Made by a program: the position numbers and the translations under genes | IMG/VR virus record: IMGVR_UViG_3300037560_000207 | Coordinates: 117,361 to 181,360 of that record | Source of the DNA: a virus | DNA: 64,000 nucleotides | Direction: 5' to 3' (one strand) | The notes under the pieces: model-generated | Told to the model about the DNA's origin: nothing | Databases searched by the model: none | Seen by the model: only the letters and a program-made list of their open reading frames with translations | Shown: positions 1 to 8,757 of the stretch, in pieces | Layout: every line of letters starts with the position of its first letter | Numbering within the stretch: the first letter of the stretch is position 1

Positions 1-1
1 T

Positions 2-64
2 TGGTCTATGGAAAAAGCATTAATTACTTCGGTCAAACAATATAAAAAAGGAGAATTATTATGA
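2..64 (+). CDS. 3' end of an AP2/HNH-type homing endonuclease (partial)
   Basis: A reading frame open at the window edge encodes about 20 residues and stops at 62-64. The stop overlaps the next start codon as ATGA. Its ending (WSMEKAL...KKGELL) closely matches the C-terminus of the homing endonuclease at 13589-14230 (WSIEKAL...KKELL), so it is most likely the tail of another copy. The codons for the Lys-Lys-Gly-Glu end also form the ribosome site of the reductase gene. Only the tail is visible, so whether the gene is intact is unknown. Confidence 0.6.
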   Translation, partial: WSMEKALITSVKQYKKGELL

Positions 65-2988
65 CAATGCCTTTATACGAACCAACCAGTTTTGCTTTAC
101 AAATATTCAAAGATAGATATGCAATTCATCAGGAAGAATCATTTGCACAAGCATGTGAACGAGTTTCTAGGGTAATTGCTGATGCCGAAACAGGTACTAA
201 AAGAGATGAATATTTTCAACGATTTTTGGATATTTTAGTAACCAATCGATTTTCTCCAGGTGGTAGAATTTGGCGTGGAGCAGGTCGTCCACGAGGACAA
301 TTACTTAATTGTTTTTGTATTCCAGCAGAGGATAGTAGAGAAGGGTGGGGAGATGTACTTAGATCAGTTACTATTATATCCGGTACTGGAGGTGGGGTCG
401 GAATCAATTTTTCTAAAATCCGTCCAAGAGGTACTTCTATCCGTGGTACGGGAGGTGAGGCTACCGGCGCGGTTAGTCTTATGCGAGCAGTCAACGCTGT
501 CTGTAATGAATTACGTGAAGGTGGTGGAAGGCGATCAGCTTTGATGTTCTGTTTAAAATATGATCATCCAGATTTAATAGAATTCTTGGAAGCCAAATTG
601 GATGATAAAGAACTTAATAACGCTAATATCTCTGTCCTTATTGATAATGATTTCTTAAAATTATTGGATGAGGATGGAGAAATTATTTTTAAATGGCAAG
701 GAGAAAAACGTGGAAGAATTGCAATTAAAAGGGTTTGGGATAAGATTATTCAAAATGCATGGAGAAATGGTGATCCAGGATTTTTGAACATTGGTTTAAT
801 GAATGAACAGAATACTATATCATATACAAAAGACGGCGAGATATCATCAACAAATCCGTGTTTTACAAAAGAAATGAGACTTCATACAAGTCGTGGTATA
901 TTATCTTTACAAGAATTATTTGAGTCTGGTTGTTTTAATCGAGTAGTAACTGACAATAGATGTATAAATACAATATTGGATGGGGTAAAGATTCGTAATG
1001 CAAGCTCTGTCAAATTAACAGGATATCAACAACAAATTTACAGAGTTATTACTTCTCATGGGAGTATAATAAGATGCACGAAATATCATGAGTTTATAAC
1101 TCCAAGGGGTCGTAGACCATTATTTGCACTTAATCCTGGTGATTGGATAAATACACAACAAAAAGAAGGTTGTTGGGGAAATATTGGCGATTATGATGAT
1201 GGATTAATTATTGGGTCTTTCGTCGGTGACGGTACCTTATCATATGGAACAACCGATTTACCAAGTATGTGTCTTGATTATTGGAACGAAGAAGACTTAT
1301 GTAATCATATGTTAAGATTAGTTAATAAAAAAGTAGCAATTTATGAAAATAATAATGATTGTAGGAAATATGGTCCTTTATCTATTATAAAATGCCTCAA
1401 ATATGCAAAATTACGGATTTCCTCGGCTAGATTAACGAAATATTTTGAGCAGAAATTTCAAATACATGTTGAAACCCTTAAAACCAAATTACCAGAAGCT
1501 GTCTGGAAGGGATCAAGAGATATGGTTAGAGGATATCTAGCTGGTATATTTCAGGCTGATGGTTCTGTTCAGTTAAAGGATCGTGGGACAAAGGGTTCTC
1601 TTTGTGTTCGTTTATCTCAAAGTAATGAACAATTACTCAGAGAAATTCAAATATTATTGAGCAATTTTGGGATTATGTCATCTATACACAAAAGACGAAA
1701 TGCTGATTATAGAAATTTACCAGATGGACAAGGTGGATTAAAACCATATTGGTGTAAAACTCAATATGAATTAATAATAAATAGACCAAATGCAGTTGTT
1801 TTTGAAAATTTAATAGGTTTTTCTGGTAACAAACAAAAACAATTATCTGATGCTTTGGACAAGAGGGGCAGAGAATGTCAAAAGAAGGAAAGATTTATTG
1901 TACAAATTAAATCTATTAATCAAGACGGGATAGAAAATGTCTATTGTTTGAACGAACCAGAAACTCATTCATTGATAGTCAATGGATTGGTTGTAGGAAA
2001 TTGTGGAGAAATCCCGCTTGAGGATTATGGATGTTGTTGTTTAGGTGCAATTAATTTATATACTCATGTTTCAAACGGTGAAATTGATTGGGATTTGCTC
2101 GAAGAAACGGTTTCTATAGGTGTTAGATTTTTGGATAATGTATTAGATCAAAACAATTATCCACTTCCTATTATCCAAGAAACGTCTCAAAAACACCGTC
2201 GTATTGGTTTAGGAGTCATGGGACTTCATGATATGCTACTTGAGCTTGATCTTAAATACTCCAGTAAAGAAGCTAGAGATTTTGTTAACAAGGTGATGAA
2301 TTGCATAAAGAAACAAGCTTATCATTCTAGTATAAGAATTGCGATAGAAAAAGGGTCGTTCCACGCTTTTGATGTAAATCAGCATACTAAGACTGGTTTT
2401 GTTAAAAAGTGTTTGACACGAAATCATCATCGTCTAATTAAAGAACATGGTCTTCGTAATTGTGCCATACTTTGTATCGCCCCGACTGGGACTACATCTA
2501 TTGTAGCTGGTTGTTCATCTGGTATTGAGCCATTGTTTCAACCTGTCTACGAAAGACGTTTTAATAAACATAAAGATATGCATGATGATGAAAAAAGAGA
2601 TAAAGCTACAGAAATAATAGTTCATCCATTATTAAAGAAATTTTTAGAAGATCGTCGATCTACAAAACATTTTCAGGGTGCTCATGATATCTCACCAGAA
2701 GATCATTTAGCTATGCAAGCGGTTTGTCAAAGACACATAGACAATTCTATTTCAAAGACAGTTAATTGCCCTGTTGATTATCCTGTAGAAGAATTATCTG
2801 AAATAATAAAAAAATATATCAGTGAACTCAAAGGGATTACTATTTACAGAGATACTAGTAAAGGAAAATCACCACTTGTTCCGCTTCCCTTATCAGAAGC
2901 AAAAAAGTATTTGGATCAAATGAAAGAGGAAGCTGCTGTGGATGATTGTCCAAGTGGTGTATGTGATATTTCGAAAGGTGGTAATTAA
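61..2988 (+). CDS. nrdJ: Class II (B12-dependent) ribonucleotide reductase with intein
   Basis: Reduces ribonucleotides to deoxyribonucleotides for phage DNA synthesis. Without the intein (residues 267-647) the enzyme is about 594 residues, short and without an N-terminal ATP cone, as in class II enzymes. Visible motifs are Cys84/Cys86 (NCFC), the spliced active-site motif TNPCGE (264-266 plus 648-650), the YGCCCLGAINL block, APTGTTS (807-813) and a C-terminal Cys pair (963, 968) for re-reduction. No small-subunit (nrdB) gene is nearby, which supports class II. The start follows AAAAAAGGAG. The next gene overlaps the stop by one base. The call is firm; the class assignment is an inference from length and context. 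Confidence 0.92.
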   Translation: MTMPLYEPTSFALQIFKDRYAIHQEESFAQACERVSRVIADAETGTKRDEYFQRFLDILVTNRFSPGGRIWRGAGRPRGQLLNCFCIPAEDSREGWGDVLRSVTIISGTGGGVGINFSKIRPRGTSIRGTGGEATGAVSLMRAVNAVCNELREGGGRRSALMFCLKYDHPDLIEFLEAKLDDKELNNANISVLIDNDFLKLLDEDGEIIFKWQGEKRGRIAIKRVWDKIIQNAWRNGDPGFLNIGLMNEQNTISYTKDGEISSTNPCFTKEMRLHTSRGILSLQELFESGCFNRVVTDNRCINTILDGVKIRNASSVKLTGYQQQIYRVITSHGSIIRCTKYHEFITPRGRRPLFALNPGDWINTQQKEGCWGNIGDYDDGLIIGSFVGDGTLSYGTTDLPSMCLDYWNEEDLCNHMLRLVNKKVAIYENNNDCRKYGPLSIIKCLKYAKLRISSARLTKYFEQKFQIHVETLKTKLPEAVWKGSRDMVRGYLAGIFQADGSVQLKDRGTKGSLCVRLSQSNEQLLREIQILLSNFGIMSSIHKRRNADYRNLPDGQGGLKPYWCKTQYELIINRPNAVVFENLIGFSGNKQKQLSDALDKRGRECQKKERFIVQIKSINQDGIENVYCLNEPETHSLIVNGLVVGNCGEIPLEDYGCCCLGAINLYTHVSNGEIDWDLLEETVSIGVRFLDNVLDQNNYPLPIIQETSQKHRRIGLGVMGLHDMLLELDLKYSSKEARDFVNKVMNCIKKQAYHSSIRIAIEKGSFHAFDVNQHTKTGFVKKCLTRNHHRLIKEHGLRNCAILCIAPTGTTSIVAGCSSGIEPLFQPVYERRFNKHKDMHDDEKRDKATEIIVHPLLKKFLEDRRSTKHFQGAHDISPEDHLAMQAVCQRHIDNSISKTVNCPVDYPVEELSEIIKKYISELKGITIYRDTSKGKSPLVPLPLSEAKKYLDQMKEEAAVDDCPSGVCDISKGGN
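859..2001 (+). mobile_element. Intein with LAGLIDADG endonuclease in the reductase gene
   Basis: A 381-residue in-frame insertion. It starts with Cys (residue 267, CFTKEM), ends VVGN (residue 647) and is followed by Cys as the +1 residue, the standard splicing junctions. Two LAGLIDADG-type helices are visible: IIGSFVGDG (383-391) and LAGIFQADG (493-501), so the homing nuclease looks complete. Removing it restores the contiguous TNPCGE motif. It therefore sits immediately before the cysteine expected to carry the catalytic thiyl radical, so the enzyme should be inactive until spliced. Confidence 0.93.
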
Positions 2989-4181
2989 TGGCAAAAGAAA
3001 AATCGCAATTAGATGAGCAAATGCAAGAAGTCATTAGAATGATTAGAGTACATAATCGAAACGGAGGCACCGGCGTACTTAGGGAAGAAGTGGCAGAAGG
3101 ATTAGATGTAACTGTCTGGAAGGCAAGAAAACTTATTACTCAAGCTGAAACTATTTTAGCAGGTGCGCCAAAAGTCGGAATTGATCCAAGTGACCCACTT
3201 TTCCGATCAGAAGTCGCTAGACATATAAAGCAAGCAACTACAGCGGTAAAAGTTGCGGAAAAAATGCATTCAACAGAAGAAGATGTATTTGCTGTTATTG
3301 ATGATATGGAAGAGCGCGGGTATATCATTAATCGCAGAGGTCATACTATCCAACTTGATAAAATATCTTTTAAGGAAAGTAATACGATATGTTTTCCTCA
3401 TCATTTTTATGATAAACCAATGCAATTCGGTATTGTATCCGATATGCATATGTGTAATAAACATTCACGTTTAGATGTTCTAGAAATGGCATATGATGAA
3501 TTTGCCAGACGTAAAATTAAAACAGTTTTATGTCCAGGAAATTATACTGATGGTGAATTCAAATTTAATAAACATGAACTTTTAGCTCATGGAATTGCGG
3601 ATCAAGCCTTATATTGTATTGATCATTGGCCACAAAGGAAAGGAATTGTAACATATTATATTGATGGTTGTTGTCACGAAGGCTGGTGGCAAATGAGAGA
3701 AGGAATTGAGTTTGGTCGTTACCTTATGCTTGAAGCTCAAAGTCATGGAAGAAATGATCTTCAATATCTTGGGCATTTAGAAGCAGATATTTTATTAAAA
3801 GCATCCACCGGTGATTGTACTCTTAAATTAATGCATCCTGGTGGGGGCAGCCCCTATGCAATTTCTTACCCGTCTCAGAAAATAGTAGAGAGTTTGCAAG
3901 GGGGAATGAAGCCGGCAATTTTACTTTGCGGACATCACCATAAAATGGATTATTGTTATCCTCGCAATACCCATGTATTACAATGTGCAACTACTTGCGA
4001 TCAAACTTCTTTTATGCGGAAAAATAAATTAGAAGCCCATCTCGGGTTTTTGATTTGCACTTTTCAACAAGATATCAATGGTGGAATTACACGCTTTGTT
4101 CCTGAATGGTTTCCATTTTTTGATAAAAAATATTATGAAACGCGGGATGATATTCAAGAACAAATGGTAATTAATGACTGA
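2988..4181 (+). CDS. Calcineurin-like metallophosphoesterase with N-terminal winged helix
   Basis: Residues about 1-125 look like one or two winged-helix DNA-binding segments. The rest is a metallophosphoesterase: SDMH (D152, H154), CPGNYTDG, a HEG triplet, HPGGG and GHHH (315-318) supply the two-metal site. The normal GD/GNH(E/D) motif is GNYTD here, so the third motif is slightly divergent. It could be a nuclease or phosphatase acting on DNA or nucleotides. It overlaps the reductase stop by one base and sits with DNA-repair genes. The substrate cannot be told from sequence. Confidence 0.85.
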   Translation: MAKEKSQLDEQMQEVIRMIRVHNRNGGTGVLREEVAEGLDVTVWKARKLITQAETILAGAPKVGIDPSDPLFRSEVARHIKQATTAVKVAEKMHSTEEDVFAVIDDMEERGYIINRRGHTIQLDKISFKESNTICFPHHFYDKPMQFGIVSDMHMCNKHSRLDVLEMAYDEFARRKIKTVLCPGNYTDGEFKFNKHELLAHGIADQALYCIDHWPQRKGIVTYYIDGCCHEGWWQMREGIEFGRYLMLEAQSHGRNDLQYLGHLEADILLKASTGDCTLKLMHPGGGSPYAISYPSQKIVESLQGGMKPAILLCGHHHKMDYCYPRNTHVLQCATTCDQTSFMRKNKLEAHLGFLICTFQQDINGGITRFVPEWFPFFDKKYYETRDDIQEQMVIND

Positions 4182-4191
4182 AAGGATTAAA

Positions 4192-4572
4192 ATGATTGGT
4201 AAATCTGTTTGTGTAGATTTGGATGGAGTATTATTATATTATAATAATTGGAAAGGAATGGACGGTCGGCTTGGTAAGCCCAGACCTGGTGCCAAACAAT
4301 TCCTAACAAAAATAAGAAAATTTGCCAGAGTTATAATTTTTACTGCTAGATTAGCAGAAGAACATCAATCTCTTGGTGATAGAACTTTTTATCGAATTAA
4401 ATCATGGTTAGAATATAATGACCTTCCCTATGATGAAATTTATATAGGTCGAGGCAAACCAATTGCTGAAGCTTTTGTGGATGATAGGGCTATATCTATT
4501 CCTAAGAATCCAGTAGAATCAGATTTTGATGAAGCTTTGATTAAAGTGAAACGATTTGTTGAAAATGTTTAG
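4192..4572 (+). CDS. HAD-family phosphatase (possible DNA 3'-phosphatase)
   Basis: The haloacid dehalogenase core begins almost at the N-terminus with CVDLDGVL (nucleophile and acid D9, D11), then IIFTAR (motif II) and FVDDRAI (acidic motif). About 126 residues with no large cap, like the phosphatase half of phage polynucleotide kinases. ATG 4192 has AAAGGAT upstream. ATG 4174 overlaps the previous gene but has no ribosome site. The next gene is a P-loop kinase, so the pair may act as a two-gene version of T4 Pnk; this is an inference. Confidence 0.8.
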   Translation: MIGKSVCVDLDGVLLYYNNWKGMDGRLGKPRPGAKQFLTKIRKFARVIIFTARLAEEHQSLGDRTFYRIKSWLEYNDLPYDEIYIGRGKPIAEAFVDDRAISIPKNPVESDFDEALIKVKRFVENV

Positions 4573-4583
4573 GGGAATATAAA

Positions 4584-5039
4584 ATGTTAACTCTTATGTG
4601 CGGACTCCCTGGGTCTGGTAAATCTACTTATTTAAAAAATAGAATCTTACCTAGAGAAACAATAATTTTATGTTCCGATGACTTTCGATTAGTTCTCACC
4701 GGAAGATCATTTCATGAACCAGCGGAAGATTCTGTATGGTCACATGTAAAAATTGCAGCTAGAGTTTTATTAAAACAGAATTATCATGTAATTATTGATT
4801 GCACAAATTTAACTGTAGAAAGAAGGAAAAATTGGATAAACCTTGCTGATGAAATCGGGGTTCATACATGTTGTTTGTGGCAGAATGTTCCCATATCGAT
4901 TGCTATAGAAAGAAATAAAAATCGTTCAGAAGAAAAGGTAGTCCCTTCTGAAGCGATGAAACGAATGATAGATAATTTTGTTCCACCAATGAAAGAAGAA
5001 GGTTTCCTTTATATTAGAGAAAGAAAAATAAATGAGTAA
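4584..5039 (+). CDS. P-loop kinase (polynucleotide 5'-kinase-like)
   Basis: The Walker A motif GLPGSGKST is at residues 7-15, followed by CSDDF and a typical AAA_33 / Pnk-kinase pattern (DCTNL at mid-protein, then a basic lid region). 151 residues match the kinase domain alone of T4 polynucleotide kinase. AGGGGAAT precedes the start. It follows the HAD phosphatase with an 11-base gap and overlaps the next gene by 8 bases. A role in 5'-end phosphorylation of nucleic acid is inferred from family and neighbour; other small-molecule kinases share this fold. Confidence 0.82.
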   Translation: MLTLMCGLPGSGKSTYLKNRILPRETIILCSDDFRLVLTGRSFHEPAEDSVWSHVKIAARVLLKQNYHVIIDCTNLTVERRKNWINLADEIGVHTCCLWQNVPISIAIERNKNRSEEKVVPSEAMKRMIDNFVPPMKEEGFLYIRERKINE

Positions 5040-5985
5040 AATTATTCAATCACATGCCTGGAGTGAATCAAGGGTCAAGACTCTCCGCGAATGTATGTGG
5101 AAATATCATCTTCAATATAATGTCGCTTGGGAAGGTTGGTTAGGTAGTGCTCCTCAAGAAAAGAGGAGGGCATATATGTTGAAGAACATGACTAATCTTC
5201 CTATGTGGATAGGCAATATTGTTCATAATATAATTGAAGAAATAATTACTGTTGGTCGCAATACTGGAGAATGGGCAACTTTAGAAGAGTCTCAGCACAA
5301 TGCTATTCAAGCATTAAGAAAAGGTTGGAAACAATCTGTCGATAAAAGATGGCAGATTAGCCCTAAACAAAATATCAATCTTGCGGAACATTTTTATCAA
5401 GAAGAGATTGAACCAGATCGTTTAGCATCTTATAAACAAAAGGTTCTTAAATCACTCAAAGCATTCTATGAAATGCCTCTATTTAAGGTTTTACAGAATC
5501 TCAAAAAAGATGCATGGCTTACTCTTGAAGATTTTCAGAAGTTCCAATTAAATACAGGAGAAGAAGTTGCACTCAAAATCGACGTAGGATTTCGGTATAA
5601 TAATAAAGTTTATCTTCTGGATTGGAAAACAGGTCAAGTAAGCGATAGCGTAATCGATCAACTAATAACATATAGTATGTATGCCCTGAAACAAGGATGG
5701 ATAAAAAAGCCTGATGAAATAATCATCATACCAGTATATTTAGCGGCATATGCAGAGCTTGGGGAACAAGCAACACCACATCTTGAAGTTACAATGCACC
5801 ATATAAATCGGCAAGCTGGAATTATAAAAAATGAATATCCGTTGTTAATTCAAGCTTTTCAACACAAAGATGATCCTTCATACTTTGAACATACCGATAA
5901 CGAAAATGCTTGTAAAAGATGTTTCTTCAGAAATATGTGTAAAGGTGCAAAGACGGAAATAGAAAAAGGGGAAACACCATTTTAG
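5032..5985 (+). CDS. PD-(D/E)XK nuclease, Cas4/RecB-like, with Fe-S cysteines
   Basis: The nuclease core is visible as D184 followed by DWKTG (197-201) in a YLLDWKTG context. Cys21 near the N-terminus and Cys294, Cys297 and Cys303 at the C-terminus (CKRC...MC) form the four-cysteine pattern that binds a 4Fe-4S cluster in Cas4 and AddB. A likely role is exonucleolytic DNA processing in recombination or replication. A second protein of the same type lies at 15838-16776. No CRISPR genes are near, so a CRISPR role is not suggested. Confidence 0.85.
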   Translation: MSKIIQSHAWSESRVKTLRECMWKYHLQYNVAWEGWLGSAPQEKRRAYMLKNMTNLPMWIGNIVHNIIEEIITVGRNTGEWATLEESQHNAIQALRKGWKQSVDKRWQISPKQNINLAEHFYQEEIEPDRLASYKQKVLKSLKAFYEMPLFKVLQNLKKDAWLTLEDFQKFQLNTGEEVALKIDVGFRYNNKVYLLDWKTGQVSDSVIDQLITYSMYALKQGWIKKPDEIIIIPVYLAAYAELGEQATPHLEVTMHHINRQAGIIKNEYPLLIQAFQHKDDPSYFEHTDNENACKRCFFRNMCKGAKTEIEKGETPF

Positions 5986-5993
5986 AAGCAACT

Positions 5994-6416
5994 TTGTATT
6001 TCGATGGAGGAATACGTAAAGGCTTAATGGCTTATGGTTGGTTATTGGTAGATTTAGAAGATGAAACAGAAGTAATTGCATCTGGCAATAGAACTTGTGG
6101 AACAGGAACTTCTAATATAGCAGAATATAGAGCCCTTATTGCTGGACTCAGAGGAAGTATAAAAGCTGGAATTGATATCATTCATATTATTGGAGATAGT
6201 CAATTGATTATCAAACAAGTAACCAGAGTATTTAAGGTAAAAAAACCAGAACTCAAAAAGCATCGAGATCGTGTACTTGAATTACTACAGCAATTTGAAA
6301 TTTTTTCAATCAAATGGGTTCCAAGGCGAGAAAATAAACGAGCCGATGCTCTTGTTAATGAAGTATTTGAAAGGAAGAATAAAAAATGTTCCGAGCAGCA
6401 AAAGCAGCAATCGTAA
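5994..6416 (+). CDS. Ribonuclease HI
   Basis: Removes RNA from RNA-DNA hybrids, such as replication primers. All four acidic residues of the RNase H site are visible, in YFDGG, AEYRAL, GDSQLI and RADAL; the conserved His region is less clear. The TTG at 5994 gives a protein that starts right at the first beta strand and has no good ribosome site. An in-frame ATT at 5979 has GGGG eight bases upstream and would add ILEAT, completing the strand. The real start is probably ATT or TTG. It overlaps the lipoprotein gene downstream. Confidence 0.85.
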   Translation: MYFDGGIRKGLMAYGWLLVDLEDETEVIASGNRTCGTGTSNIAEYRALIAGLRGSIKAGIDIIHIIGDSQLIIKQVTRVFKVKKPELKKHRDRVLELLQQFEIFSIKWVPRRENKRADALVNEVFERKNKKCSEQQKQQS

Positions 6417-6928
6417 CCATATTCTTTTGTGTCGTGCTACAAGGTTGTGTAGCACCTGGAGCAATTAAAGCTGAGATTCAAGGCGTTCGCAATGATATGG
6501 GTCAACTTGAAAAAATAGTGGATCAAAAAGCTGATAATTCCGTAGTTGCTGAAAAGATAGATGAAGTTAATAATAATATCGAACAGGTTGCCCAGATTGC
6601 CGAAGAATTATCTCTCTGGCGTACAAACGTGAAAGCGAAAACAATTAATTACGGGGGTGGAGGATGGATTGTACTTGGCACTGGTATTATAGTTTTAATT
6701 TTTGTGGGAGCTGGTTTTTTGTTCATTAGAGCGTTTATTAAACGTGGTAATTCTCTAAGTCTTTTAACTTGTGCCATTCAAAAAGTTGGAAAATATTCAC
6801 CAGCATCCGTAACTAATATAAAAGCACAATTAAAGAAAGAAATACAAGAGGGACAATTTAAAGAAAAAGACAGGCAAAATTTGGGAAAATTTGCTAAAAA
6901 AATTGGAACTTTTACGGAACAAAAATAA
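6386..6928 (+). CDS. Lipoprotein with coiled coil and internal membrane segment
   Basis: The N-terminus is a basic stretch, a hydrophobic run and LQGC, a good lipobox, so Cys about 22 would be lipidated. A heptad-like segment (about 25-75) suggests a coiled coil. A second hydrophobic stretch (about 92-115, after GGGG) looks like a membrane helix, followed by a basic C-terminal region. AAAGGAAG precedes the ATG. Function unknown. A cell-envelope role such as lysis or superinfection exclusion is possible but not shown. Confidence 0.65.
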   Translation: MFRAAKAAIVTIFFCVVLQGCVAPGAIKAEIQGVRNDMGQLEKIVDQKADNSVVAEKIDEVNNNIEQVAQIAEELSLWRTNVKAKTINYGGGGWIVLGTGIIVLIFVGAGFLFIRAFIKRGNSLSLLTCAIQKVGKYSPASVTNIKAQLKKEIQEGQFKEKDRQNLGKFAKKIGTFTEQK

Positions 6929-6936
6929 GCTTTGAA

Positions 6937-6947
6937 GGTATAATAGG
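6937..6947 (+). promoter_or_regulatory. Possible promoter -10 element GGTATAATAGG
   Basis: This lies in the 95-base gap before the FmdB-like gene. TATAAT is at 6939-6944 with no TTGACA-like element 17 bases upstream. The same 11 bases recur at 24531-24541, preceded by nearly the same TTTGRA. It may be a middle or early phage promoter. No transcript data are available. Confidence 0.4.
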
Positions 6948-6961
6948 TAGGAGATACAGTT

Positions 6962-7006
6962 ATGTTTGAAAAACTATTGTGTATCTATCTAGAAAGAGAC
7001 AAATAG
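6962..7006 (+). CDS. Possible 14-residue peptide
   Basis: A very short frame (MFEKLLCIYLERDK) follows a GTAGGAG ribosome-site match and sits right after the possible promoter at 6937. It could be a leader peptide or chance. There is no similarity I recognise, so it is listed with low confidence. Confidence 0.2.
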   Translation: MFEKLLCIYLERDK

Positions 7007-7023
7007 CTTTCAAGGAGATTTAA

Positions 7024-7329
7024 ATGCCCCATTATGATTACCTGTGCAAAGCTTGTGGTTACGAATTCGAAGCATTCCATGCAATGTCAGCGGAATCATT
7101 TATAGATTGTCCAAAATGCCATGAACCAAAACTTATTAAGTTAATTGGCATGGGATTAACACCTATTATTCGTAATACCAAAACTCCGTGTCATGGGGGT
7201 AGACAACTTGGAGATCGGTTAGGTAGGGGTAAAAATAAAAGTGAAAAACCATTTTGGAGAAATGGTTTAATTGATAAAAAAATACTGAAAAATCCAGATA
7301 AATATATCAAAAAAGGAAGGGTAGATTGA
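7024..7329 (+). CDS. FmdB-family zinc-ribbon protein
   Basis: The N-terminus MPHYDYLCKACGYEFE followed by a second CPKC pair about 20 residues later is the FmdB putative regulatory zinc ribbon. The remaining residues are basic. The ribosome site CAAGGAG is clear. It is the first gene after a 95-base gap that may hold a promoter, and its stop overlaps the next ATG. In phages such proteins are usually unassigned small regulators or nucleic-acid binders. Confidence 0.75.
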   Translation: MPHYDYLCKACGYEFEAFHAMSAESFIDCPKCHEPKLIKLIGMGLTPIIRNTKTPCHGGRQLGDRLGRGKNKSEKPFWRNGLIDKKILKNPDKYIKKGRVD

Positions 7330-7667
7330 TGGATAAAACAGAATTACGAGTGAATCGAATAGACAGCGATGACAAATCGCTCAAAGGTTTACAAAACAAT
7401 GGTCTTGTGAATTTTGAGTGTGCTGATTGTGGTAAACTTTTATTAGTATTACAATTAGTAGCTACGGTCGTAAAAGAATTTAACAAATCTGAAGTTCTAA
7501 CACGAGTAGCGGTCAAATGTGGTTTATGCGGGGGTCGCTCCTACGTACAACAAATCCCAGGACAATTTTTTCCAGGGGCACCTAATGATCAAATGGTATT
7601 TGATATTTCAGATGATGATATTAATACTCCAGAAGTCGATGTTCTATTCAAGGCGTGGAGCAAATGA
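7329..7667 (+). CDS. Zinc-ribbon protein of unknown function
   Basis: About 112 residues with two CxxC pairs (CADC and CGLC), roughly 40 residues apart, that could bind zinc. The C-terminus is acidic. ATG 7329 overlaps the TGA of the previous gene; a TTG three bases earlier is the only alternative. It forms part of an overlapping series of small genes (7024-9236) likely translated together. No family is recognised. Confidence 0.65.
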   Translation: MDKTELRVNRIDSDDKSLKGLQNNGLVNFECADCGKLLLVLQLVATVVKEFNKSEVLTRVAVKCGLCGGRSYVQQIPGQFFPGAPNDQMVFDISDDDINTPEVDVLFKAWSK

Positions 7668-7975
7668 AAATAATTGTTGTTGATATAAATGGAACACCCC
7701 ATGAAATATCCGAGGGAAAAAAATCGAGCTTTGATATTTTAGCAAAATGGTCTGGTAATAGATATCTTGTTCTTACCTCCAATGATGGTGATTTATTTAA
7801 TCCTTTGGTCATGAATGGTGGTATACGTAAACGAGATAGGGAACGTGGTGGAATGTTTTGGAAATTAAGAACATGTAGTCAAGAGTGTTATCAACAATAT
7901 ACCATTTTTCTGCGAAGCAGACATCAAACACCATATCTCTTGGCGCAAAGGAGATTTCGAAATGACTTTCGATAA
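7664..7975 (+). CDS. Hypothetical protein
   Basis: About 103 residues starting MKIIVVDINGTPHE. ATG 7664 overlaps the TGA of the previous gene; a GTG at 7655 is also possible. The N-terminal half looks beta-rich and the C-terminal half basic (many Arg and Gln). No motif is recognised. It overlaps the next gene by 14 bases. Confidence 0.6.
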   Translation: MKIIVVDINGTPHEISEGKKSSFDILAKWSGNRYLVLTSNDGDLFNPLVMNGGIRKRDRERGGMFWKLRTCSQECYQQYTIFLRSRHQTPYLLAQRRFRNDFR

Positions 7976-8339
7976 ATTCAAAAAAGATTTTATTACTTTT
8001 TTAGAAAACTCAACCGTTAATTTGGGACGCAAGACAGCAAAAACACGGAATGAGTTTATTAAAACTGCAATAGCGAAGTTTGATGCTTTTGCATCTAGTC
8101 GTATTAAACCGAGAGAGGTTTTTGTGGTTGATGAAAAGAAAAAAGAAGAAAAGGTAAGTAACCCAATGGATGATCGTGTTGTTCGTATTAAACCGAAGGA
8201 TCGTAATAAAGCATTGGATGTCGGCAAAGGTGTTCATGCTATGAGTGGTAGCGAATCAATGCGAGCAGATGAACAATTAGATCGTAGTCCTTTTGGGGCT
8301 AAAACGGCAAAGAAAGTAGGGGAGCAAAAAGATGAGTGA
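7962..8339 (+). CDS. Hypothetical basic protein
   Basis: 125 residues, helical in the first half (MTFDKFKKDFITFLE), then highly charged and probably disordered, with Lys-rich runs around residues 60-70. AAAGGAG lies upstream of ATG 7962. No known domain. It overlaps the following gene by 8 bases. Confidence 0.6.
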   Translation: MTFDKFKKDFITFLENSTVNLGRKTAKTRNEFIKTAIAKFDAFASSRIKPREVFVVDEKKKEEKVSNPMDDRVVRIKPKDRNKALDVGKGVHAMSGSESMRADEQLDRSPFGAKTAKKVGEQKDE

Positions 8340-8757
8340 AACTGTGAATGATTTAACTTTAGCATTTAATGTTACAGATAAGACACCACCAGTACGGTTT
8401 TTGGCAGCATTATCCGATGGTAGAACCGTTATTCACGATATTCAATCTGGCAAAAGACATACTTGGGCTCGATTGGCCGAATGGTTAAAGAGTAATCCTG
8501 ATGTTTCAATTACTGGTCTACGGCTTCAAGGACCAAAGGGCATTGATATTAAAACGCCTGCGAATCAAAAGGGGTATTTTTTCGGTCAAAAGCAACATGC
8601 CATTTGGGGTGGTCCACAACATAATTATATTGGAATCGGATATTATGATGGACAAAAAATTAATGTGATTTGGCATAAGCAACCGCTATTTGATCATTCA
8701 TTCACCGAAGAAAGAACAGTAGCGAACGCAGGTTTCTTTTTGATTCAAAATACTTAA
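8332..8757 (+). CDS. Hypothetical protein
   Basis: 141 residues with a beta-rich C-terminal half containing several Trp, His and Gly residues (HAIWGGPQHNYIGIGYY). AGGGGAGC lies upstream of the start. No family is recognised. Overlapping stop and start codons on both sides suggest coupling with the small genes around it. Confidence 0.65.
   Translation: MSETVNDLTLAFNVTDKTPPVRFLAALSDGRTVIHDIQSGKRHTWARLAEWLKSNPDVSITGLRLQGPKGIDIKTPANQKGYFFGQKQHAIWGGPQHNYIGIGYYDGQKINVIWHKQPLFDHSFTEERTVANAGFFLIQNT

Noticed and set aside
216-494. Minus-strand frame over the reductase
   Set aside because: Shadow of the reductase gene, no ribosome site or similarity.
5032-5985. CRISPR Cas4
   Set aside because: No Cas1, Cas2, effector or array nearby; fits a phage exonuclease.
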